A stretch of DNA of 64,000 bases, taken from NCBI GenBank assembly GCA_030068075.1, contig CM057826.1, positions 117,390,746-117,454,745 on the forward strand, given 5' to 3'. The position numbers and the translations under genes are program-made. Positions 1-12,368 of the stretch are shown here, piece by piece. The stretch is from Paguma larvata. Lineage: Eukaryota; Chordata; Mammalia; Carnivora; Viverridae. Each line of letters starts with the position of its first letter. Position 1 is the first letter of the stretch. Below the pieces are notes generated by a model that had not been told where the DNA came from, did no database searches, and saw only the letters and a program-made list of their open reading frames with translations.

Positions 1-529
1 CAAATAGAGATTATAGGTACCATGTAACAATTTAAAAATCCAAGTTAAGGGTTTTCTATTCTCTCCCATTCATTTCCCCAATATTTACTGAAGTCCTGTT
101 TTATATGAAGCACCAGGAGAGTACAGAAATATGGTAGAAGAGAGAAGTGAAAGGCACCAAGGCTCCCCCAAAGAGAAACAAATGGTACCACTACATGCAT
201 TAAAAAGTGAGAAATCACTTCCAGCCCCAGTAATCCAAGACTGCACAAGAAGCAGCACTTAAGTTAGGCTTTGAAGATGAATAGAACTTCACTAGGTAGT
301 CAGACATGGGGACAGAGATAGAAGGGAATAAAAGAAAAAATGGGCTTGAAGATGCATTTAGAAAGTGATGAGTGGTCCACACGCAAAAAATATACAGTCC
401 TTCATATACTGCTTGTGGGAATATAAATGACACAGCCACTGTGGGGAACAGTTTTGTAGTTCTCCAAAAATGAAACATAGAAGAGCCATATGACCCAGAA
501 ATTTCATTTCTATGTATATACCTAAGGAA

Positions 530-751
530 TTTTTTAATGTTTGTTTATTTTTGAGAGAGAGAGAGAGAGAGAGAGAAAGTGAGTATGAGTAGGGAAGGGG
601 CAGAGAGAGAGGGAGACATGGAATATGAAGCAGGCTCCAAGCTCTGAGCTGTCAGGCACAGAGCCTGACGTGTGGCTCGAACCCAAGAACCACGAGATCA
701 TAACCTGAGCCAAAGTCGGACGCTTAACCAATTGAGTCACCCAGGCACCCC
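530..751 (-). mobile_element. CAN SINE (tRNA-Lys derived)
   Basis: T-rich tail, GA-rich middle, inverted head ending CACCCAGGCACCCC. Flanked by a TACCTAAGGA / TACCTAAGAGGA duplication inside L1. Confidence 0.93.
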
Positions 752-784
752 TACCTAAGAGGATTTAAAGTGTACAAAAATTTG

Positions 785-988
785 GGGGCTCCTGGGTGGC
801 TTAGTCAGCTGAGCTTTCGACTTTGGCTCGGGTCATGATTTCGCAGCTGGTGAGTTCAGGCTCCGTGTCAGGCTCTGTGCTGACAGCATGGAGTCTGGAG
901 CCTGCTTCAGATTCATGTCTCCTTCTCTGGCCTTCTCTCGCTCTCTCTCTCTCAAAATAAATAAACATTGGGAAAAAAAATTTAAACA
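785..988 (+). mobile_element. CAN SINE (tRNA-Lys derived)
   Basis: Head GGGGGCTCCTGGGTGGC, tail AAATAAATAAACATTGGG. An ACAAAAATTTG target-site duplication flanks it on both sides. Confidence 0.93.
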
Positions 989-1534
989 CACAAAAATTTG
1001 TATATAGAGGGCCATACTTGTATTATGCATAATAGACAATAAATAGGAAAAAAAGGCCATCAACTGGTAAACGGATACACAAAATGTAGTATATCCATAT
1101 AATGTAATATTACTCAGCCATTAAAAGGGATAAGTAATGGCACATGCTATAGAATGGATGAACCTTAAAAAACATTATGCTTAGTGAAAGAAGAAACAAG
1201 AAGTCACATATTGTGTGGTTCCACTTATATGCAAGGGCCAACATAGACAAAAAGTAGAGACAGAAAGTAACCGAGTGCTTAACTGAAGAGAGGGAGGAAT
1301 GAGAGTGAGTACTAATAGGTCTAAAGTTTCTTTCTGGAATGAGGAAAATGTCTGGTATTAGATAGCGGTGAAGGCTGTACAACCGTGTAAATAGACTCAA
1401 AAAACCACTGAATTGTACACTTTAAAACACTAAATTTTATGGTAATGTAAACTTTATCTCAATTAAAAAAAAAAAAAAACTATAAAGTACCTAAAGTACA
1501 ACTATGGCTTTAGGCTACACAGAACGACCAGGGA

Positions 1535-2202
1535 CAGATTTGAATAACACCATGCAAAAGTTGATTTGCTCCTGGTCTACCTGGTCGCCACCCCTAGAAG
1601 AGGGACAATCAGTAGCTATGTCATCCCGGGAGTCAATAATGTTAGTATCACATACACAAGACGGCACCTTCCTAAGTGCTTGGGAACAATCAAGTTTGGA
1701 AGAAAAACACAAAAGAGAGGTGTGTCCTTGCCTTCAAGAGGCTTGAAACCTCTCTCCGAAAATTAAAATTCATAAAACTTACACAGTTTAATTCTCCTAC
1801 ATCTTAAAATGCATGTCAATTCAAGTTTCAATCAGGCGACATGACATAATAGAAAGAATACTGTACCACAGGATGGGGAGGATCGGGATGAAGTATGAGT
1901 TTCATCAGGCACTGCACGTGACATTAGGCATGCCACTCTCTGCCTGACATTCCATTTCTTCCTCAGTAAGTGAATACCTGGCCTACCTATCTTACAGTGT
2001 GACGGAAATGACGAAATAAGGTAAAATAATTTGAAAATAATAAAACACTTATATAAACGTAATTTTCAGAATTCTATGTAATTACAGCTCCTTTGTCCTG
2101 TCGCTCACCACAGTGTCTATCTTCTATGCCCTTTCAAACTGGAAAAGTGATATTCTCGAAGAATCTCACATGATACATTTTCATCAGCATTCACTTGAAT
2201 TC
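1535..2202. repeat. MIR remnant (1850-2060) in otherwise plain intron
   Basis: The 1850-2060 part follows the MIR pattern (TTCTTCCTCAGTAAGTGAAT near the CCTCAGTTTCCTCATCTG core). An open frame of 80 codons at 1504-1746 matches nothing I know and overlaps possible LINE2 decay. Otherwise nothing seen. Confidence 0.5.
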
Positions 2203-2372
2203 TTTTTTTTTTATTTTATTAATTTTTCCAGTTTCGTTAAGATATAATTGACATACAAGACTGTATGAGCTCAAGGTGTACGACGTAATGATTTCATATA
2301 CATATATACTGTGAAATGATTACCACAGCAAGTCCCATCACTTCACATAGTCAAAACTTTTCCTGTGACGAT
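2203..2372 (-). mobile_element. L1 3' end fragment
   Basis: Reads CCAGTTTCGTTAAGATATAA, the complement of a common L1 3' UTR end. A related copy lies at 35,290-35,520. Confidence 0.65.
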
Positions 2373-2443
2373 CACTTGAATTTTCAAGTGTAGCTGTAGG
2401 CATTTTATATTTAAGTTCTGGCCCCAAAGATCAAATTTTAAAT

Positions 2444-2662
2444 TTTTTTTTAAATTTTTTTTTTAAGTTTATTTATTTTCGAGAGACAGAGCATGAGCAG
2501 GGGAAGGGCAGAGAGAGAGAGAGGCAGACGCAGAATCTGAAGCAGGCTCCAGGCTCCGAGCTGTCAGCACAGAGCCCGACGCAGGGCTCGAACTCACAGA
2601 CTATGAGATCATGACCTGAGCTGAAGTCGGACGCTCAACCGATTGAGCCACCCAGGCGCCCC
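2444..2662 (-). mobile_element. CAN SINE
   Basis: Full-length. A 20-base duplication around CCAAAGATCAAATTTTAAAT flanks it at 2424 and 2661, so it is a fairly recent insertion. Confidence 0.95.
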
Positions 2663-2664
2663 AA

Positions 2665-3334
2665 AGATCAAATTTTAAATATCTATGACACTTGCGGGGC
2701 AACTCTTAGGTTTCTCGGAATGAGTTATAATTATACATAACTATACACACAAATGATCTGAATATATCAATCAGAGGTCCCAAAATGCACTCAGCTCTAA
2801 TATATCCTTTGTCTTGCCCTCTCCAAAATTTTAAAAGCCTGTCTCAATGTGGACTCGAGAAGAGGAAAAAATATCCAGTTGTGCCTATTACTTTGGGAAT
2901 ATCTGGTGGCTTGCTTTTGGCAGTTCATAAATATCTCACCTGATAAACCTGCTGAAATACATACTCTTATAATTCAGACTGCAATAGCATTACCTCGAAA
3001 TATATCTGGTCAGCCAACATGAAAACTATTTCTGGTTCCATGGAAACACTAAATTAGACCAATTTTGTATATTTAACATAAAAGACTTGGTGAGACAGTC
3101 CCAAAACACAGGTCTATAAAATGGATAAGTCCAAAACAATGTTATATCTAATTAAATTAGTCTTTATGATGTATAAATACAGAAGCCTCAGAGTTTCCTA
3201 TATACAGCTAAAGGATCACAGAAATGCCTCTACTGCCCAGTAACAGTAACATAGCTCATCTCTATTGAGCAACTACATTGAGCAACAAACGTGACAAACT
3301 TTATTGTCTTTGTCAAGACAATTTCAAGTCTTTT
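2665..3334. other. intron, nothing recognised
   Basis: AT-rich single-copy-looking sequence. No repeat, exon-like frame or conserved motif was identified by eye. Confidence 0.4.
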
Positions 3335-3540
3335 TATTAATTTTTAAGGATTATTTATTTTTGAGAGAGAGAGACTGAGAGACAGTGTAAGTGGAGGAAG
3401 GGCAGACAGAGAGAGAGAATCTGAAGCAGGCTCCAGGGTCTGAGCTGTCCGCCCAGAGCCTGATGCAGGGCTCGAACTCACAAACTGTGAGATCATGACC
3501 TGAGCCAAAGTCAGGTGCTCAACCGACTGAGCCACCCAGG
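3335..3540 (-). mobile_element. CAN SINE, head slightly truncated
   Basis: GAGCCACCCAGG at the right end stops before the usual GCGCCCC. Flanks repeat TTATTGT/CAATAAAG imperfectly. Confidence 0.9.
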
Positions 3541-3544
3541 TCTT

Positions 3545-4042
3545 TTATTGTTTATAAACAATAAAGTTTATTTCAAGTCTTAAAGAGTGCAAACTTTTTT
3601 TTTTCTATCTTTGATTAGGTACAAAAATAAATGGTGGAAGAAAAAAGATAAGAGGGAATCTGGCCCACGAAAATGGTTTTTCTTTTATAAGTAATCTTTC
3701 ATAAATGCTAAAGGCAAAAACACTTTAAGTCTTCCTCTCAAAAGTCTTTTCTTCTCTCCTTTTTAAAAAACATAAGTATAGTACCTTCAACTAGAATTTA
3801 AACAAAGGGGGGCAAGAAGGAAAAGGGAAAGAAGCATGTTCTCCTATTTTTCATATGATTTGACATTTCAGAAATGAACAACTGGAGGGTAACAGTTACC
3901 AGGAAGATCAACCACAGACTCAACTATTATATTGGCACCTGAAAAATATGAAGTCAGTTACCTCACCAAAATCTAGTTAGAAACATCACTGATTAACCCA
4001 GCTACAGTTGGGCCAAAACTCAATTCCACGAAAAAATAAATA
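3545..4042. other. intron, nothing recognised
   Basis: AT-rich, no repeat family identified. Confidence 0.35.
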
Positions 4043-4229
4043 GGGGTGCCTGGGTGGCTCAGTCAGCTAGTACGACTTCAGCTCAGGTCATGATCTCATG
4101 GTACATGGATTCAAGCCCCACATTGGGCTCTGTGCAGACAGCTGCTTCAGATTCTGTGTCTCCCTCTCTTTCTGTCCCTCCCCTGCTCACACACTCTCTC
4201 TCTCTCTCTCTCAAAACTAAATAAGCATA
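4043..4229 (+). mobile_element. CAN SINE
   Basis: Head GGGGTGCCTGGGTGGCTCAG, (CT)n tract, AAACTAAATAAGC tail. Confidence 0.93.
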
Positions 4230-4603
4230 ACATGCACATACATATGTTTGTTTATATATTCTTCAGTCACGTGGTCGTAGCAAATAAAGACTACCAAGCT
4301 CTCAAATATAAGTTGAAAATACACTGCTCTGCATAGAACACCTTTTAGTATAACAATGAAGTATGAAGCTTTTATTTTAAACGTGTTAAACAAATTTGCA
4401 TTTTGAGTTAGAGAATAAAATATTAGTAGCCACAAATTTTGTTTCTGTTAACTTTAAGAGTAATCATCACCCCCATGAATTCCAACTGGAGCTGAGAAAG
4501 CTCAAGGGAAGGCTCAATGTTTTACACTACTTTTCCTCACCAACTGTCAAAAGTAAAGCTCCCTTAAGAGATTTGGATTTGATCATTTAAAATGGAAAGC
4601 TAA

Positions 4604-4821
4604 GGGGCACCTGGGTAGCTCAGACGGTTAAGTCTCCAACTTTGGCTTAGGTCATGTTCTCACAGTTGGTGGGTTCAAGTCCCACAGTGGGCTCCACACT
4701 GCACTGTGGAGCCTGCTTGGGATTCTGGCTCTCTCCTCTTTCTCTACCCCTCCACTGCTTGCACTTTCTTTCTCAAAACAAATAAATAAATAAGCTTTTT
4801 GAAAGAAGGAATCAAAGAAAG
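4604..4821 (+). mobile_element. CAN SINE
   Basis: Head GGGGCACCTGGGTAGCTCAG. An exact AAAATGGAAAGCTAA duplication flanks it. Confidence 0.94.
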
Positions 4822-5377
4822 AAAATGGAAAGCTAAATAAAACATTTTAAACATCTGAAACTTTTTTAAAAATGTATTTGCTATTTCTCTTCTCTTTTGT
4901 ACAATTTATATTTGGATAGACCAATATGTCTTACTTTTCCCCCAAAGTAATAAGCCCTCTACTTTCAGTCAGAATCAGCATTTACACCAATTTTAGAATG
5001 CAGGTAGCTTACTATTGATTTCTACTTGGAAGGGCAAAAAGGATGGATCAGTGTTCCAAGAGGCAAATACTGAAGGACATAGCAATTCCTTTGCGTAAAA
5101 AACACAGTATTCAAAAGTTTCAATGGTAACACCACAAATACACCCCAAGGTGCATTCAAAGAGAGAAAGTAATACAGTTGCAATTTAGGATCAAATAATG
5201 ATAAACGTAGGAATGAGTTTTGCTGATACGCTAAGGCCCAATAAAATCAGCATCTTGGAATACTGGAACAAAAAGCCTGTATTCTTTAACACAAGAGCTT
5301 TTCAAGTTTCTTTCTACAACAAAAACTATATTTCCAATTTCAGACCCACAATCCTCTTCTCAAAAAAAGGCAATAGC
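4822..5377. other. intron, nothing recognised
   Basis: No repeat or coding signal identified. The 71-codon frame at 5198-5413 runs into the next SINE and is not credible. Confidence 0.35.
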
Positions 5378-5583
5378 GGGGCACCTAGGTGGCTCAGTCG
5401 GTTAAGTGCCTAACTCTTGGTTTCAGCTCAGGTCATGACCTCATGGTTCCTGAATTCAAGCCCTGTGTCGGACTCCACGGTGATTGTGGAGCTTGCTTAG
5501 GATTCTGTCTCCCTCTCTCTGCCCCTCCACTGCTCGCTCTTTATTTTTCTCACTCTCAAAATAAATGACATTAAAAAGAAAAG
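5378..5583 (+). mobile_element. CAN SINE
   Basis: Head GGGGCACCTAGGTGGCTCAG, tail AAATAAATGACATTAAAAAG. Confidence 0.93.
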
Positions 5584-5800
5584 GCTTGGGATTTCTGAAG
5601 TTGATTAGTTTCATACAGCACAAGAGAGAACCATTGTGCTTTTCCTAATTCTAAGTTAAAGCTGGAGAAAAATAACTTCGCTTTGTTCAGGGACAAAGAC
5701 TTAATTTCTAAACTACAGCTTTAATACAGAATCTACTATTTTTTTAAGTTTCTAATTAAAGATGGCAGAAAGGAAGGTCTTAAAAAATCATAGCTACTTG

Positions 5801-5913
5801 AGGAGCCTGGCTGGCTTGATGGTAGAATGTGTGACTCTTAATCTCAGGGTGGTGAGTTTAAGCCCCACATTGGGCATGGAGTCTACTTAAAAAAAAAAAT
5901 AATAATAATAATT
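5801..5913 (+). mobile_element. short CAN SINE (no CT-rich part)
   Basis: Head plus B box (GGTGAGTTTAAGCCCCACAT) running directly into an A/AAT-rich tail: the shorter, older tRNA-Lys-derived subtype. Confidence 0.85.
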
Positions 5914-5944
5914 TAGACTCTGCTGTCTAAAAAAAATAGGGGTT

Positions 5945-6168
5945 GGGACACCTAGGTGGCTCAGTTGGTTGAGCGACCAACCTTGGCTCAGGTCATGATC
6001 TCACCATTTATGAGTTCAAGCCCTGCATTGGGCTTGCTGCTGTGAGTGAGGAGCCTGCTTCCGATCCTCCGTCCCCCCTCTTGCCTACCCCGTCCCCTGC
6101 TTGTATGCGTACTCTCTCAAAAATAAACTTTAAAAATAAATAAATAATTTAAAAAAATAAAATAAAAT
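5945..6168 (+). mobile_element. CAN SINE
   Basis: Head GGGACACCTAGGTGGCTCAG, A/T-rich tail. First of two abutting plus-strand copies. Confidence 0.92.
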
Positions 6169-6169
6169 A

Positions 6170-6291
6170 GGGGCACCTGAATGGCTTAATCAGTTAAGCA
6201 TCTCACTCCTGATTTCGCCTCAGGTCATGATCTCAGGGTTGTGAGATTGAGCCCAACATAGGCTCAGCACTGGGCGTGGAGCCTGATTAAG

Positions 6292-6327
<36 letters not shown>

Positions 6328-6381
6328 CCTCCCCTGCTTGCACACAGGCTCTCACTCTCTCTAAAAAACAAAAACAAAACA
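6170..6381 (+). mobile_element. CAN SINE
   Basis: Inserted at the tail of the previous copy. Carries a pure (TC)n run at about 6295-6324, then a CAAAAACAAAAC tail. Confidence 0.92.
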
Positions 6382-6429
6382 GAAACTCCCATGTATTAAG
6401 TGCTTTAAAAAAAAAATAGGCTGCCATTA

Positions 6430-6645
6430 ATCAAATGCCTCATATCTATCAGCATTTTCCATATATTATTCCATTCAATCATCTTACCTACTAGATTAAG
6501 TAGATTAAGTGATCTTCATTTTAGGTAACTGAAACTCAAAAAAGTTAAGAGACTAGCTCAAGATCACATAACCATACAGGGATCTGATATTTTGGACTCC
6601 AAAACTCAGACCCTTTTTACTACACCAGACTGTATTAAGCAGATC
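6430..6645 (-). repeat. MIR
   Basis: Antisense MIR: the GAAACTCAAAAAAGTTAAGA...TCACATAAC arrangement matches the reversed GAGGAAACTGAGGC...GGTCACACAGC core. Confidence 0.7.
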
Positions 6646-6667
6646 TTCTAAACAATGGAATATAACA

Positions 6668-6838
6668 GGGGCACCTGGGTGGCTTGTTGGTTGAGCATTC
6701 AACTTCAGCTTGGGTCATGATCTCACGGTTGGTGTGTCTGAGCCCTGTGTCAGGGCTTTGCACTGACAGCAGGCTCCTTTCTCTCTCTGCCCCTCTCCTG
6801 CCTCTCTCTCTTGAAAGTAAATAAATATTAAAAAAAAC
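6668..6838 (+). mobile_element. CAN SINE, internally shortened
   Basis: Head GGGGCACCTGGGTGGCTTG; lacks part of the middle. Abuts the next copy. Confidence 0.92.
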
Positions 6839-6846
6839 TATAATGA

Positions 6847-7070
6847 GGGGCGCCTGGGTGGCTCAGTCAGGTTGAGTGGCCGACCTCAGCTCAGGTCATG
6901 ATCTCACGGTCTGTGAGTTCAAGCCCCGCGTCGGGCTCTGTGCTGATGGCTCAGAGCCTGGAGCCTGCTTCAAATTCTGTATCTCCCTCTCTCTCTGCCC
7001 TTCCCCTGTTCACACTCTGTCTCTATGTCTCTCAAAAATAAATAAAAACATTAAAAAAACATCAAAAAAA
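6847..7070 (+). mobile_element. CAN SINE
   Basis: Near-consensus head GGGGCGCCTGGGTGGCTCAG and CTCAAAAATAAATAAAAACA tail. TATAATGA flanks both sides. Confidence 0.95.
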
Positions 7071-7138
7071 TTATAATGAACAATGGAATGTAACTAAAAC
7101 AAAGAGTAACCAGTTAAGTAAATTAAAAAACCCCACAA

Positions 7139-7353
7139 GGGGCGCCTGTGTGGTTCAGTTGGTTAAGCGGCCAACTTCGACTCAGGTCATGATCTCACGG
7201 TCTGTGAGTTCGAGCCCCGCATCGGGCTCTGCGCTGATGGCTCAGAGCCTGGAGCCTGCTTCAGATTCTGTGTCTCCCTCTCTCTGTGCCCTTCCCCTGC
7301 TCATACTGTCTCTATGTCTCTCAAAAAAAATAAATAAATGTTAAAAAAAAAAA
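7139..7353 (+). mobile_element. CAN SINE
   Basis: Near-consensus, young-looking copy. AACCC(C)ACAAG flanks both sides. Confidence 0.95.
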
Positions 7354-7359
7354 CCCACA

Positions 7360-7844
7360 AGTATGGTAATGCCTCAGTTTAACAATAATAGTAATGTCAG
7401 GAAAAAATCTGTCTAAATAAAATTAAACGTACTCAAGATTATCAAACCCACTCACACCTCTCTGCCAGAGTTCTTAAAAAGACAAACCATGCTTTCATTT
7501 AGTAATTTCTGGCACCCACAACTGCATCACTTCTCACGTACGCACACATGTATACAACAAAATGTTGTGCCACAACAGGTTTTTTAAAAAGAAAACTGCT
7601 CACATAGTCATTAGAAAAGTCACAAGGAATGAAGTATCTGGCAATTAAAGCCAAGAAAATCTTACTGTTGAAAGGAGAAACTTCCTATTTTCCTTGCAAT
7701 TAGAGAGAAGTTCTGGCTTCTACTCATTATCCCAGATAGAAAATAATCATTCAACACTCCAAAGAAATACTTGATTTTAATACATTAAAAAGAGCCTCAA
7801 ACACCCATAAACCTCCAATTAAAACCAGTACGGGGAGGAAGAAT
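7360..7844. other. intron, nothing recognised
   Basis: No repeat or coding signal seen. Confidence 0.35.
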
Positions 7845-8070
7845 CATGACTAAGAGCAAGGACTCTCAGAGTACCACTTCATCTCTCACAGTACGATCTT
7901 AGCAAACTTGTTCTCCTCTTAACCTCATTTTCCTCCACTATAAAATAAGGACAGCAGTAACTATACCACAGGGTTACTGATGAGTAAGTAAGATACTATA
8001 TCTAAAATTGCACAACAGGGCTTAACACATGGTAATTGCTCAACAAATATTAGTTGCTATAATTTCTATT
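7845..8070 (+). repeat. MIR
   Basis: Follows MIR order: GAGCAAGGACTCTCAGAG, CTTAACCTCATTTTCCTCC, GGGTTACTGATGAGTAAGTA, TGGTAATTGCTCAACAAATA. Confidence 0.85.
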
Positions 8071-8204
8071 AATATTACCACTACTACTATCATTAAGGTC
8101 AGTTTGCCTTGCCTTCCTATACTCTTACTCTCCACTCCACAAAAATAATGTAGAATCCATTATATCCATCTTAGGCTAACAAGTAACCTGAGCATATGAA
8201 GCAC

Positions 8205-8480
8205 TACAGATACATTCACTCAACATTTTTCAGGCATCTGCTATGTGCCAAACATTCTATTCTATACTGGGAGCATAAAGATAGATAAGCATGATTCTTG
8301 CTCATTAAGACAATCAAACACAATAAAGTATTACAGATACTATAATAGTTATATACGGACAACATGGGAACACAGAAGGAGGAACGGTCAATTCCAACTA
8401 GGGTAGTGATTAAGGAAGGGAAGTTAGTGATGATGACTCTGGGACAAGAAGGTATCCAACAGGATGGGGAAGAGGGACAT
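8205..8480 (-). repeat. LINE2 3' end
   Basis: Antisense L2: CAGGCATCTGCTATGTGCCA, then a GCATAAAGATAGATAAGCAT-type segment. Confidence 0.75.
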
Positions 8481-8494
8481 CAGTGACAGCAGCA

Positions 8495-8755
8495 GCAGTA
8501 TAGAGTAGTAGTTACAAACATGGGCTTTAGAGGCCAAGATAGTTCAATTCAAATCCCGGCGCCATCAACACTAGATATATGACTTTTGTGTATGGTACAC
8601 AATATCTCTAAGCTTCAGTTTCATCTACAAACTGTAAAAATCTGTAAATATCACTATCTTCAAATGGTACTGGTAAAGTTAATTTGAGAATATATAGGTT
8701 AAGTACTTAACCCAGGGAACAATAGGCACTCAGCATATAATAGCTATTATTATAA
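8495..8755 (+). repeat. MIR
   Basis: AGTAGTTACAAACATGGGCT, CTAAGCTTCAGTTTCATCTA and GGCACTCAGCATATAATAGC follow MIR order. Confidence 0.8.
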
Positions 8756-8889
8756 TTCTAGAAGCCAAAGCAGCGGAAGTAAATAAAAGCAGGGCCTATA
8801 ATAGTTTGATATGTTCAGAGAACTGCAACAAATTGGTATGGATAGAATACAAAAAGCAAATAAAGTAGGGCACAAAAAGGACAGAGTTG

Positions 8890-9069
8890 GGGTGCTTGGA
8901 TGGCTTAGTTGGTAAAGCATCCAACTCTTAACTTTGGCTCTGGTCATGATCCCAGGGTCCTGAGAGTGAGCCCCCCATGTTCGGCTCCGCATTGGGCACG
9001 GAGCCTGCTTAAGATTCTCTCTCTCTTCTTCTACCCCTCATGCTTGTTCTCTTTCTCTTTCCCTCTAAA
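8890..9069 (+). mobile_element. CAN SINE
   Basis: Diverged head GGTGCTTGGATGGCTTAG. GGACAGAGTTG / GGATAGAGTTG flanks it. Confidence 0.9.
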
Positions 9070-9139
9070 AAAAAGGATAGAGTTGAAAAAATAGACAGAA
9101 GCTGAATCCTAAATACCACTGTATGCCGCATCAAAGAAT

Positions 9140-9790
9140 TTGATTTATCCTTTATCTAAGAAATGAGAAGGCTTTTTGTCAAGCGTGACATGACTGAACC
9201 ACCATTACAGAATTTACTCTGATAGCAGGGTAGAGGAAGAATGAGAGAGGTATAATCTTGGAGGCAGATAGAGCCAGAGATTACTGAAATAAGTGCCAGT
9301 GAAAGATGATGGTTTTATTTATGGCAGAGCACTAAGGATACAAAGAAAGGGACAAATAAACAAGATGTTAGGAAAGAACCTACAGGACTCAGTGCCCACT
9401 TAGATGTGTATGATGAGAAGAAAGAGCAGATGTGAGCTCTGAGGTTTCTGACTACAGTAACTAACTTAAGGGCAATGTAATTTACAAAGGGGCAGGGGTG
9501 GGGGGTGGGGGGCTAAGGGTGGAGGGGGAAATGATAGGTTCGGAATTAAAATTGGTGACCCTGAGGTGTTTATGCAACATATACAGTAGGCAGTTGGAAG
9601 GCCTTTTGGCAGACTGCTACAAGAAGCAAGAGATAGACGCCACATGAATATCCAAGAGAAGAAAGTTTCTGAGACAACAAACTGCAAATGCCAAAGGCTC
9701 TGAAGCAGGACGTGCTTGGAGAGTTTATAGAACATAATGAAGCAGTCGTGGTTTTGCTTAAATACGAGCACATGCTGATGGACTTGGTAT
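9140..9790 (-). repeat. LINE2 3' region
   Basis: Antisense L2: GACATGACTGAACC..., GGCAGATAGAGCCAGAG, AGTAGGCAGTTGGAAGG and AAAGGCTCTGAAGCAGGACG all match decayed L2 segments. It probably continues the element at 8205. Includes a G-rich run near 9490-9520. Confidence 0.65.
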
Positions 9791-10405
9791 CGTTTCATTT
9801 TTAATCACTGCCCCTTCAAACGTGCCACTTAAAACTCATCAAACTCCTGAGATAAGACATCCAAACATCAACCTTTATAGTGATCATTCAACTTATACAG
9901 GATAGTGCTCCATACATTTGCGTTTGGGATCCTGGATGGTCCCGAGACCATGAAAATATTAAAAGAGTTAATCCAATTAAAGTACACAATGCCTTGAACA
10001 CACTCAAATCTGTTAATATGTGAAAGGAGTTTGCAAGGACAAATATAATTTGAATAAATAATTTATCTTGTTTTAAGAAGTTTCCTGAAACGTTCCTGCT
10101 TGTGAAAATAGTGATGTCTTTAAGGGCAGAGATCACATTTTTTCATCTTTTTAATTCCAAAGCCTAGCACAAAGCTTATCAAATAGTAGCCTCTATAGAA
10201 ATTATTGTCAAATGAACAAGTCTACTCTACAATATCAACCAGAATTAAACAGACTGCCAAGCACTGTTAACTTCTGAAAGACATAATTTTAGTATGTGTG
10301 ATGGGAGTTCAAGAAGAGGTCCTACACTAAACTAAACTCTGACTTTCTTTTCTAAAGAATGAGTGAACGATTGTAACAGATTAGCAACAAGGAAATAACA
10401 CACAA
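9791..10405. other. intron, nothing firmly recognised
   Basis: The stretch at 10,120-10,210 (AGGGCAGAGATCACATTTTT, TAGCACAAAGC) resembles a reversed LINE2 end. Otherwise no signal. Confidence 0.35.
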
Positions 10406-10537
10406 TGGTGTGCTTGGGTGGCTTAGTCAGTCATGTGTCCAACTCTTGATCTTAGCTCAGGTCTTGATCTCAGGGTTTTGAGTTCAAGCCCTGTGGTCAG
10501 CTCCATGCTGGGAGTGAAACATACTTAAAAAGGGGCA
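10406..10537 (+). mobile_element. short CAN SINE
   Basis: Diverged head GTGTGCTTGGGTGGCTTAG and B box GAGTTCAAGCCCTG; lacks the CT-rich part. Confidence 0.82.
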
Positions 10538-11397
10538 GCAGACGTGTGGGAGGGGGGTGGAAATAATACCCAACAGAAAGTACCTTTAAAACTGTACTAT
10601 CACATTATTCTAAATAATAGGACGATAACAGGTCAAATCCATGCCTCAGTTCAATATAGCCTTAAATAATGTTCTCCTTAAACTAAAAGAAAATGAACTT
10701 TTCTTTATCAAATCCTAAGTAAAACGGGTACTAAAATATAAACTCTCCCTGTTCATAGCAAAATAACTGACAATTTAATATAATCGCAGCCATTTGAGCA
10801 GCGACATCTAAGATTTGTTTTTGCAATTTAATCACATAGGTGATAACACTGGCTTAGGTGTCCAGCAAATTCTATGTTAAATATTGGAATCACACCTCTT
10901 AAGTAGTTGTTAGAAGACACCAGATGTAAAAACTCTAATTACTAAGGTTTATATTTTATTCCACTTATTCATTTGTCTATTATCCTGAAAAAAGAAATTC
11001 TGTCCAGGTTTTTCACACAGACTATAGTCTATTTCAGGTGCATTCGGATTACAACTACCTAAACCAACCATCTCCTCCCACTTCATTTTATTCCTCTCAA
11101 ACATATACCCATGGTTTGTCAAGGAGAAGACAAATGAAAAAAATCAAACACTAATTAATGTGACACCTTACTCTTCTCATAGTCTAGCAAACACAGGTTT
11201 AAATCACATGAGTTGTCCCTCTAGTTCAAAAAAAGTGTATATAAAAGGGGTAGAACTTTCAAGAGCTAGAATGTTATTAATGGAGGGAGTTTTTTGTGTA
11301 TGACCACAAATTCTGCAGCATATTAAATACTCCCTATTAAACTCTTCTGAAGTCCAGAACAAGAGAACAAGAACATATCCAAAGACTTAGAATAGCA
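10538..11397. other. intron, nothing recognised
   Basis: AT-rich. No repeat family or coding signal identified by eye. Confidence 0.35.
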
Positions 11398-11650
11398 AAA
11401 CAATCTAGAAAAAGAACAAAGTTGGAGGACTTACATTTCCCAATTTCAAAACTTACTGCAAAAAGCTACAGTAATCGAGACAGTATGCAACCAGCATAAG
11501 ACATCTAGATAAATGGAATTTAACAGAGATAAACCCTCACATTCACAGTCAACTGATTTTTGACAAGGTGTCAAGACAATTCAATGGAGGAAAAAAATAG
11601 TCTTTTCCACAAATGAGGTTGGGATTATCCACATTCAAAAGACTGAGGTT

Positions 11651-11842
11651 GGGGGTACCTGGGTGGCTCAGTCAGCTAAGCATCCCTCAGGTCATGATCT
11701 AACGGTTTGTATTCAAGCCACACATGTGGCTCTGTGCTGACAGTGTGGAGCCTACTTTGGATTCCCTTTCTCTCTCCCTCTCTGCCCCTGCTCCTCCTTC
11801 CCTCCCCCCTCTCAAAAATAAATAAGTAAACATTAAAAAAAA
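11651..11842 (+). mobile_element. CAN SINE in L1
   Basis: Head GGGGTACCTGGGTGGCTCAG, tail AAATAAATAAGTAAACATT. Confidence 0.92.
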
Positions 11843-12368
11843 ATGAGGCTGAACTTCTACCTCACACCTTATATAAAAATTAACTCAAAATGGATCAAAG
11901 ACCTAAATGTAAGAGCTAAAACTACAAAACTCTTAAAGGAAGCAGGCATAAATCTTCATGACCTTGGATTATACACACTTTCCTAGACAAGACACCAAAG
12001 GCACAAGCAACAAAAGAAAAAATAATAAATACAAAAATTGAGATTCACCAAAATTTAAAACTATTAAGTACAGAATCGTATGAAATGACAACCCATAAAA
12101 TGAGAGAAAATATTTGCAAATCATGTACCTGATATGGGACTAATACCCGCAATATATAAAATACACTTACAATTCAACAATATGGCAAATAACCCCATCA
12201 AGAAAGGGGAACAAGATCTGAATAGGCATTTCTCCAAATATATACAAATAAGCACATGAAAAGAGACTCAACTTCACTAGTTACTGAGGAAATGCAAATC
12301 GAACCACAATGATATACCACTCCACACCCACTAGGATGGCTATATTTAAAAAAAGTAAAAAAGGGAAG

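Larger units (their letters stand above)
375..1482 (+). mobile_element. L1 3' end, split by two SINEs
   Basis: Old L1 ORF2/3' UTR sequence (pieces 375-529, 752-784, 989-1482). Recognisable stretches include CATATGACCCAGAAATTTCA, a CTCAGCCATTAAAAGGGATA-like segment and the closing AATTGTACACTTTAAAACAC, then an A-run. Two CAN SINEs are inserted in opposite orientations. Confidence 0.85.
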